Notes under the pieces: model-generated | Seen by the model: the letters and a program-made list of their open reading frames with translations, nothing else | What the model was told of the DNA's origin: nothing | Database searches by the model: none | Translations under genes and position numbers: made by a program | Source: JAKFWI01 sp035549875 | Lineage (GTDB): Bacteria; Pseudomonadota; Alphaproteobacteria; Caulobacterales; Aquidulcibacteraceae | NCBI GenBank assembly: GCA_035549875.1 | Contig: DASZPV010000195.1 | Location: 1 to 11,656, forward strand | Length of the DNA: 11,656 nt | Reading direction: 5' to 3' | Shown: one piece after another, positions 6,422 to 11,656 of the stretch | How the letters are laid out: every line of letters starts with the position of its first letter | How positions within the stretch are numbered: position 1 is the stretch's first letter

Positions 6422-7813
6422 TCACGCAGCGATGTCTTCGGCGTTTCTTGGCGAACCCATGATCAGGGGAAGGCGCACCTTGACGATCGTGCCTGACGCT
6501 TGCGGCGCCGGCGCGATCATCCTGCCGCCAAGCTGGCGCACGAAAATCGCCACGTAGTCGGCGCCGTGTTTTTCCGGCGCCCTGACCAGCGCCGCTTCCG
6601 GCGTGCCGATACCGTCGTCGGCGACGGTCAACTCGATCTCGTCCCCGATTTGTTCGATGCACAACACGATATGCCCTGTCCCATCCGGGAAAGCGTGTTT
6701 GATCGCATTGGTCACGAGTTCATTGACCAGAAGGCCAAACGGAACGGCGCGGTCGGAGTCGATTTCCAGTGCTTCAGCCTCAATCCTGATATCGATGCCG
6801 GAGCCGCCGCCCAGCAGGCTCGCCGACATCGCCTTGGCGATTTCACGAAGGTAAACATCCACCGCGACAGTGGGCCCGCGGCTCGACTGAGATATGAGAT
6901 CGTAAAGCTCGGCGATGGCCCCGATGCGTCCTTGCATCGCCTTATAGCCCTGCACGCAGGGCGCCGCCGTCCATTTAGCCTCGTAGGCGATCAACCCAAC
7001 GACGATCTGCAAATTGTTCTTTATCCGGTGGGAGATTTCGTTGGTAAGCATGGCGGCGTCGCGCTCGCGCTGCTTGCGATCGGTGATGTCTTCAAAGACA
7101 AGAAGCATGCGGTGCGCATGATTTCCTGGTTGAGAGACTTTCCGGGCGTTCAGATTGAACACCCGGCGGCCGAGGCCGGGAAAATCGTTTTCGATCTCGA
7201 AGCTCTCGATCGGCGCATCTTCCGGGAGCACTTTTTCCATCAAATTGCGCAGCGCGGGCACATCCCATTGATGCTGCCCCAGGTCGGACACGCGCCGCCC
7301 GCGGGTTTCGGCCTCCGTTGTTTCAAACATTGTCAGGAAGGCTTTGCTGGCGATCACGATCGTCATGTCCGCTTCGACGAGCGGATCGCGGATCGTGTCG
7401 ACGATGCTTTGGGTTAGCTGCCAGATCCGTTTGCTCTCGGCGCGCGCCGCCCGTTCTTCGCTGACATCCTCGATCGCAATCAGGATCGAGCCCTCGTGAT
7501 CGCCGGGGCTAAGCACTTTTCGCGCGTTGACCAGCATTGTGCGCCGGCCAATGGTTGGAAAATCATGCTCCACCTCGAAGCCTTCGACTAAGGCGCGATG
7601 GGGGATAACGCTCTCCAGCAAATTGCGCAGCGCCGGAATATCCCACTGACCGTTGCCGAGGTTGTAGATGAGGCGCCCCTCGGTTTCGCCAATGCTGGTG
7701 CGGAAGGTTTGGTAAAAGGCGCGATTGGCCGATGTGATGATGAGATTTTTGTCCAGGATGATCAGCGCGCTGGGAACGGTTTCGACAATTTCACTGGAAG
7801 CAATCTCAGTCAT
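6422..7813 (-). CDS. Soluble HisKA_2-type sensor histidine kinase with tandem PAS domains
   Basis: The 463-residue protein has no signal peptide or membrane segment, so it senses a cytoplasmic cue. PAS 1 spans about 5-120 and PAS 2 about 130-245. Each contains a near-identical block with QWD-PALRNL, DFP-GRR and NARKV. The dimerisation and phosphoacceptor region reads EISHRIKNNLQIVVGL (259-274), with H262 as the likely phosphorylated residue, as in the HisKA_2 family. The ATPase domain shows an N box, VNELVTNAIKHAF (363-375), and a G1 box, DDGIG (399-403). The usual glycine-rich G2 box is replaced by HGADYVAIFVRQLGG (416-430). Start ATG 7813 lies 18 bases after the response-regulator gene and has only a weak ribosome binding site, which suggests translational coupling. 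The cognate regulator is probably that neighbour. The signal sensed is unknown, and no heme- or flavin-binding residue is obvious. Confidence 0.88.
   Translation of the reverse strand: MTEIASSEIVETVPSALIILDKNLIITSANRAFYQTFRTSIGETEGRLIYNLGNGQWDIPALRNLLESVIPHRALVEGFEVEHDFPTIGRRTMLVNARKVLSPGDHEGSILIAIEDVSEERAARAESKRIWQLTQSIVDTIRDPLVEADMTIVIASKAFLTMFETTEAETRGRRVSDLGQHQWDVPALRNLMEKVLPEDAPIESFEIENDFPGLGRRVFNLNARKVSQPGNHAHRMLLVFEDITDRKQRERDAAMLTNEISHRIKNNLQIVVGLIAYEAKWTAAPCVQGYKAMQGRIGAIAELYDLISQSSRGPTVAVDVYLREIAKAMSASLLGGGSGIDIRIEAEALEIDSDRAVPFGLLVNELVTNAIKHAFPDGTGHIVLCIEQIGDEIELTVADDGIGTPEAALVRAPEKHGADYVAIFVRQLGGRMIAPAPQASGTIVKVRLPLIMGSPRNAEDIAA
7136..7648 (-). repeat. Internal duplication of the PAS domain inside the kinase gene
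   Basis: Residues 56-100 and 182-226 of the kinase align without gaps at a spacing of 126 residues (378 bases), and 28 of the 45 positions are identical. The copies lie at 7648-7514 and 7270-7136. Similarity remains visible in the DNA, for example around the codons for PALRNL. This points to a tandem duplication of one PAS domain, not recruitment of two unrelated ones. Confidence 0.8.
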
Positions 7814-7831
7814 GTCGCGGCCATTTCTCGC

Positions 7832-8245
7832 TCAGTGAGCGATCAAGTTTTCTAGCGCGAATTTGAGCTGATCCGGCGAATATGGCTTTGGTATGAAGCT
7901 GGCGCCAGCGACGAATTGCTCCTTAAGCGTGTTCGAAGCGGCGTTGCCGGTTGTGTAGAGAACACGCAGCGACGGCCGAAGCCTGCGGGCTTCGCGCGCC
8001 AAATCACATCCGCCGTTGACGTCATCCTTGAGATAGATGTCGGTGAACAGCACGCTGATGTGCTGCGGGGAGCGTATGATGGCAAGCGCCTCGGATACAT
8101 CGCTAGCGCACGTCGGGTGATACCCCCAGTCCTCGGCCATCATCATCGCGATTTCACGCGTGAACAGCTCGTCTTCGACGATCAGCACTGGGCCACTATA
8201 GCCATCCTGGCCATCCAATATGATAGCGCGTCTTAGGCGCGCCAT
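7832..8245 (-). CDS. Single-domain response regulator, CheY-like receiver
   Basis: This 137-residue protein consists of one receiver domain with no output domain. The acidic pocket is in VLIVEDE (E24, D25), the phosphoacceptor aspartate is D69 in LFTDIYL, the conserved threonine is in YTTG (T98 or T99), and the invariant lysine is K120 in PKPY. The YTTGN segment resembles the FATGY-type motif of alphaproteobacterial stand-alone receivers that act as phosphate intermediaries or sinks. It probably accepts phosphate from the kinase encoded 18 bases downstream and passes the signal by protein contact. About 17 residues precede the domain, so a start further inside (a TTG at codon 10) is possible. 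ATG 8245 has no clear ribosome binding site and lies close to the likely transcription start set by the promoter at 8266-8290. Confidence 0.88.
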   Translation of the reverse strand: MARLRRAIILDGQDGYSGPVLIVEDELFTREIAMMMAEDWGYHPTCASDVSEALAIIRSPQHISVLFTDIYLKDDVNGGCDLAREARRLRPSLRVLYTTGNAASNTLKEQFVAGASFIPKPYSPDQLKFALENLIAH

Positions 8246-8265
8246 CGTTAATGCATTGGCCTGTT

Positions 8266-8290
8266 AACCCGCCATTACGGGTCAGGTTCC
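8266..8290 (-). promoter_or_regulatory. EcfG-like (general stress sigma factor) promoter for the regulator-kinase operon
   Basis: On the minus strand GGAAC (8290-8286) is followed, after 16 bases, by GGTT (8269-8266). This fits the alphaproteobacterial EcfG/SigT consensus GGAAC-N16/17-CGTT except for the first base of the -10 element. The -10 lies 20 bases before the ATG of the response-regulator gene. That position is right for a short 5' leader and explains the poor ribosome binding site. The match is by eye, and a five-plus-three-base pattern can occur by chance. Confidence 0.5.
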
Positions 8291-8424
8291 AATGGCTATG
8301 AAGTTATTTTTACCCCGAAAAGAAGGATCGGCCCTCATTGAGCCGTATAATCCCATTGCCGGGAGCCGGGCGTACGGCTTTAGATACTGGCCGCCAGAAA
8401 AACAAATCCTAGGGAGTCCCATCC

Positions 8425-9501
8425 ATGATCCGCAGGCTTTTGATCTCCACCCTACTGGCGACAGCGCTCGCGGCCGGTCACGCCGCCGCGGCGGCCGAAA
8501 AGACTCTCAAGGTTGTGGAACTCGACATGGAGGGCGGCGGCGGCACTCTTTATGTGACGCCCGAGGGGATTTCGGTGCTGGTCGATACCGGCGTTCCCGT
8601 CAGCCCCTATTTCCCCACGGGCCTCGACGGGGCCAAGAACGGCCCCGACCGCATCGTGGCGGCGGCCAAATCCCTGGGTCTCAAGAAAATCGATTATGTG
8701 ATCATCACCCATTACCACGGCGACCATGTCGGCGGCGTGCCTGACCTCGTGGCCCAGTTCCCGGTGGGGACGTTCATCGACCACGGCCCGAACCGCGAAT
8801 TCCTATCCGGCACGACCCCCGGCCAGGCCTCGGGCACGATCGGCATGTACGAAAAGTACATCGAGGCCATCAAGGGCCACAAACGCATCACCGCCAAGGC
8901 GGGCGATGTCTTCCATTTCGGCTCGCTCACCGACACGATCGTCATCAGCGATGGCCAGACCATCGCCAAGCCCCTGCCGGGCGCGGGCCAGAAGGGCGGC
9001 GCCGAATGCGATCTGCCGCCGATGGCGGCCGACGGCGGCATCGAAAACGCCAAATCGATCGGTTCGATTTTCAGCTTCGGCAAAGTCAGGATTTCCGCCA
9101 TGGGCGATTTGACGTGGGACCGGGAGCACGATCTGGCTTGCCCGCTCAACAAGGTCGGCAAGGTCAACATCCTTATCGTGGATAATCACGGCCTCGGCGT
9201 CAGCACCAACCCCGCCATCGTCGCCGCACTCGATCCGCAGATCGCGGTGTTCGGCAATGGCCCGAACAAGGGCGCGCTGCCCGAAGTGGTCGAGCACGTG
9301 AAGGCCGGAAAGCGCCTGGAAGCGGTGTGGAAAGTCCACGCCAATCTGAAAAACCCGGAGGTCGATGGCGATCCCGACTACGTCGCCAATCTCGGCCCCT
9401 CGCCCAGCCGCGGCTACGCGCTCACGTTCGACATCACGCGCGATGGCAAGATCACCGCCAGCAACGGCCGCGGCTTCAGCAAGACCTACCAGGCCAAATA
9501 G
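8425..9501 (+). CDS. Exported metallo-beta-lactamase-fold hydrolase
   Basis: The 358-residue product starts with a signal peptide (MIRRLLISTLLATALAAGHA) and a likely cleavage among the alanines at 20-24, so it should act in the periplasm or outside. The MBL signature THYHGDH gives zinc ligands H96, H98, D100 and H101. An LVDTG strand (52-56) precedes it. FIDHGPN (117-123), GDLTW (227-231) and NHG (254-256) probably provide the remaining active-site residues. The layout recalls the extracellular hydrolase part of ComEC/Rec2 and a family of secreted stand-alone MBL proteins ending in FSKTY, which I recall without knowing a function. C195 and C239 could pair. AGGGAG at 8411-8416 is well placed before the ATG. 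The gene diverges from the response-regulator gene and converges on the receptor gene, stopping 12 bases from it. The substrate cannot be read from the sequence. Confidence 0.85.
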   Translation: MIRRLLISTLLATALAAGHAAAAAEKTLKVVELDMEGGGGTLYVTPEGISVLVDTGVPVSPYFPTGLDGAKNGPDRIVAAAKSLGLKKIDYVIITHYHGDHVGGVPDLVAQFPVGTFIDHGPNREFLSGTTPGQASGTIGMYEKYIEAIKGHKRITAKAGDVFHFGSLTDTIVISDGQTIAKPLPGAGQKGGAECDLPPMAADGGIENAKSIGSIFSFGKVRISAMGDLTWDREHDLACPLNKVGKVNILIVDNHGLGVSTNPAIVAALDPQIAVFGNGPNKGALPEVVEHVKAGKRLEAVWKVHANLKNPEVDGDPDYVANLGPSPSRGYALTFDITRDGKITASNGRGFSKTYQAK

Positions 9502-9513
9502 CGCGCCGGGCGG

Positions 9514-11529
9514 TTAAAACGTCTGGCGCAGTTTGATCTGGAGCGACACGTCGCGTGTGGTCATGCGGCCCTCCACGAACGATAAAGGCGCGCCGCCGCG
9601 CCGGCCGAGGTAGACTTCGCGCGTGCGAAACCGTTGGCGCGGCCCGAGCTGGAAAAACGAAGCGCGGATCGCCGTCGATGGGCGCGGCTTCCACTCGCCC
9701 CAGAGCGTGTAGAAGAACCCCTGCATCGTCGTCTGCACCTGATCGAACCGATAGATGCGTTCGCGATAGCCGATCATCGACTCCAGCCCGAATGTCGATT
9801 GGATTTCCGGGCGGTCTAGATAGAGGTTGATTTTCCCGCGCCATTGCTGACTGCCGGAAATCCACCTTTTCGTATGGGTGAACGGATCGATCGCATCCGA
9901 GGCGTAATAGATCGGCAAAACTTCCAGCCGCCCGCCTTTCAGCCCAAGCCGATCGAGCGCCACCTTCATGTCGAGCGTGTAGGTGTCGCGCGCGCCATCG
10001 CCGATATTGCCGTGCCCGTCGCCGGCCAGCCCGACCGGGCTGTAATCGAGGACCTCTTCAACCTCCTCATGCATGTAGGTGAACACCAGCGCCGAGCGTT
10101 CCCACAAACGCTGTTCGATCGCCGCTTCGTACACCCAGGCGCGTTCGGGCTGCAGCGCGGCGTTGCCGGCGCTGGCGGACGTGTCGGTATTGCCGGTGGA
10201 CGCGGCGAAATCGCCGAAATCGAGCTGTTTGACATCGCGCTCAAACCGCAAGCGCACCTGAAGGCCCGAACCGATGTCGATCGCGGCGATCGCGCGCGGC
10301 TTCAGAAAGCTGAACGAGCGCTCGGAATTGGTGTCGCCGCTCTGGCTGATCGTGGAGGTCTCGTAGCGCAGCCCAAGTTCGAGCGCGAACGGCGGCGACA
10401 CTTGCCAATTGAGCGTCGCGTAAGGCTGGGCGCGGCGCTCTTCGACCCGCACATTGGCGTTGGCGGTGGTGAGGGTGGATTCCTGGTCGAGGAAATTGAA
10501 CGCGCCCTCCGCGCCAACCTCCACCGCCAGCCCCTCATCCCGCCGCCAAGTCAGCGCGCCGCGCAAAATGGATTCTCCGCCCGTGGTCTCCGTCGTCGCC
10601 AGACGGCCGACCCGCCCGGCGGTGCGGGTCTGGGCTTCAAAGTTCTGCAGCAGATCGAGCCGCGCGGTCAGCCGCGGCGAAAATCGCCGCTCGATATTGC
10701 CGCCCGCCTCAACCTCCGCGTCGTCGTCTTCGACGACAAAGCGCTCCGGCACGGTCAATAGCGACGTGTCTTCGCGGTCGGTGCGTTCCACTTCGAGCCC
10801 GAAATTGCCGCGCACCAGCGTTGCGCCGGTTCGATATTCGAGCGCGCCATCGGCGGTCAAAGTCTTGTCCGTCGCGTCGCTTATGTAATCTCCGGAGTCG
10901 AGCCCCCGGCCGGCGCCGTCGCGGCGCGCCAAATAGCCCCGGCCGGTGTCATCGGCCCGGCCGCGGCGCAGTTCGGCAACGCCCGCGAGGAGCAAATCGC
11001 CTTTGCGCCGCGAGCCTTCGACCCGCACGCCGTAGTCAACCGGCACGGGTTCAACGTATCCCTTTACATCGATTTGCAGATCGACTTGCGAGATCGCGCC
11101 AGCAAGGCGCACGATGTTCGCCACCACCGGAAATCCCAGCATATCGACGCCGCCTGCGCCGCCGCGGACGATGTCGATGCGCAGCACCTGGCTTGCGGGA
11201 ATGCGCGTCAGCGCGTCTTGCAGATTGACCGCCTTGGAGGTCTGGGGTTGGCCGTCGATCAGCACATTGCCGGCCGCGCCCGCGAGGCCGCGGACATCCT
11301 TGCCGCCATTGAAGGAAAAGGCCGGCGTGCGTTGAATCATGTCGAACGCGGTGTTCGGGCGGGAGCTGGCGAAAAACGCCGCGGGATAGGACACGATGTT
11401 CTCGGCGTTCGTATCGCCGCTTTCGTCGCCGGACTCAGGGGCGCGCGCCTCCGTCTGCGCGCGCGCCTCGGCCACGGGGCCGCCAAACGCAAGCACCGCC
11501 AACCCGCACGCGGCGCAAAATCTCGTCAT
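9514..11529 (-). CDS. TonB-dependent outer-membrane receptor
   Basis: The 671-residue protein has a signal peptide with likely cleavage after ARA (A24). A possible TonB box ENIVSYP lies at 43-49. The plug domain spans about 55-145, with VRGLAGAAGNVLIDGQPQTS (79-98), LTRIPASQVLRIDIVRGGAG (108-127) and FPVVANIVRL (133-142). The rest is rich in alternating strands, as expected of a 22-strand barrel. It ends in phenylalanine, the usual signal for outer-membrane insertion. Such receptors import ligands using energy passed by TonB. No periplasmic binding protein, permease or FecI/FecR-type regulator is adjacent, so the ligand is unknown. I chose ATG 11529 over the in-frame ATG at 11577 because GAGGGAAGG lies just before it and the signal peptide begins there. 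The length is on the short side for the family, with no N-terminal signalling extension. Confidence 0.88.
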   Translation of the reverse strand: MTRFCAACGLAVLAFGGPVAEARAQTEARAPESGDESGDTNAENIVSYPAAFFASSRPNTAFDMIQRTPAFSFNGGKDVRGLAGAAGNVLIDGQPQTSKAVNLQDALTRIPASQVLRIDIVRGGAGGVDMLGFPVVANIVRLAGAISQVDLQIDVKGYVEPVPVDYGVRVEGSRRKGDLLLAGVAELRRGRADDTGRGYLARRDGAGRGLDSGDYISDATDKTLTADGALEYRTGATLVRGNFGLEVERTDREDTSLLTVPERFVVEDDDAEVEAGGNIERRFSPRLTARLDLLQNFEAQTRTAGRVGRLATTETTGGESILRGALTWRRDEGLAVEVGAEGAFNFLDQESTLTTANANVRVEERRAQPYATLNWQVSPPFALELGLRYETSTISQSGDTNSERSFSFLKPRAIAAIDIGSGLQVRLRFERDVKQLDFGDFAASTGNTDTSASAGNAALQPERAWVYEAAIEQRLWERSALVFTYMHEEVEEVLDYSPVGLAGDGHGNIGDGARDTYTLDMKVALDRLGLKGGRLEVLPIYYASDAIDPFTHTKRWISGSQQWRGKINLYLDRPEIQSTFGLESMIGYRERIYRFDQVQTTMQGFFYTLWGEWKPRPSTAIRASFFQLGPRQRFRTREVYLGRRGGAPLSFVEGRMTTRDVSLQIKLRQTF

Positions 11530-11656
11530 GCCTTCCCTCGCCGCCATCCGCCGCCTGGCCGCTCGTCTAGCATGCAACGCTCGGGCTGCAGTTCACTTGC
11601 GCGTCAGCGAGGCTCTCGCGTGCATACAGGAAAACCATTCAGCACAGCCATATCCG

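Noticed and set aside
6500..7417. Plus-strand frame of 305 codons opposite the kinase gene.
   Set aside because: The kinase motifs are all on the minus strand, and the plus frame has no recognisable features.
8346..8351. TATAAT hexamer upstream of the hydrolase gene.
   Set aside because: No acceptable -35 element lies 16-18 bases upstream (the region reads AAGGAT), so I do not call a promoter, although the location would be suitable.
8292..8744. Plus-strand frame of 150 codons starting upstream of the hydrolase.
   Set aside because: Overlaps the hydrolase in another frame. Beyond its first 40 residues it becomes a Gly/Arg-rich shadow, and it lacks a ribosome binding site.
9844..10761. Plus-strand frame of 305 codons opposite the receptor gene.
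   Set aside because: The receptor protein is coherent from signal peptide to terminal phenylalanine on the other strand, and the plus frame shows no motif.
11530..11656. Upstream region of the receptor gene at the window edge.
   Set aside because: I looked for promoter boxes, a GGAAC element and palindromes on the minus strand and saw nothing convincing. The in-frame extension to 11577 was rejected as Arg-rich and lacking a ribosome binding site.

Overview
The window looks like chromosomal DNA of an alphaproteobacterium. The DNA is GC-rich, and conserved housekeeping genes are joined to genes typical of that class: a HisKA_2-type PAS histidine kinase, a single-domain response regulator behind an EcfG-like promoter, and a TonB-dependent receptor of a type I associate with Caulobacterales and Sphingomonadales. 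These assignments come from reading the sequence and recalling families. No search was run, and I cannot name the genus.

Positions 1-4400 form a translation block on the plus strand: the 3' end of rpmI (L35), rplT (L20), pheS and pheT. The order is the common one, but both gaps around pheS (161 and 253 bases) hold palindromic intergenic repeats. The two repeats differ in sequence, and each occurs as an inverted pair. As a result pheS and pheT, which encode the two subunits of one enzyme, are unusually far apart. A six-transmembrane voltage-gated potassium channel gene with a GTG start follows 36 bases after pheT (4437-5306).

Positions 5316-8290 are on the minus strand. Read in that direction, there is an EcfG-like promoter (8290-8266), a receiver-only response regulator (8245-7832), a soluble kinase with two duplicated PAS domains (7813-6422), and, after 125 bases, a secreted two-cupin protein (6296-5316). 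The regulator and kinase are 18 bases apart and form a likely operon. The promoter links them tentatively to the general stress response. The cupin gene may belong to the same unit or have its own promoter.

The plus-strand gene at 8425-9501 encodes an exported metallo-beta-lactamase-fold hydrolase. It converges, with a 12-base gap, on a minus-strand TonB-dependent outer-membrane receptor (11529-9514). At least three proteins here are likely exported, but nothing in the sequence shows that they share a pathway.

I do not see a clearly new defence, mobile or biosynthetic system. The points most worth a second look are the stress-type promoter on the sensor pair, the duplicated PAS kinase with an unusual ATP-lid region, and the paired repeats that separate pheS from pheT.
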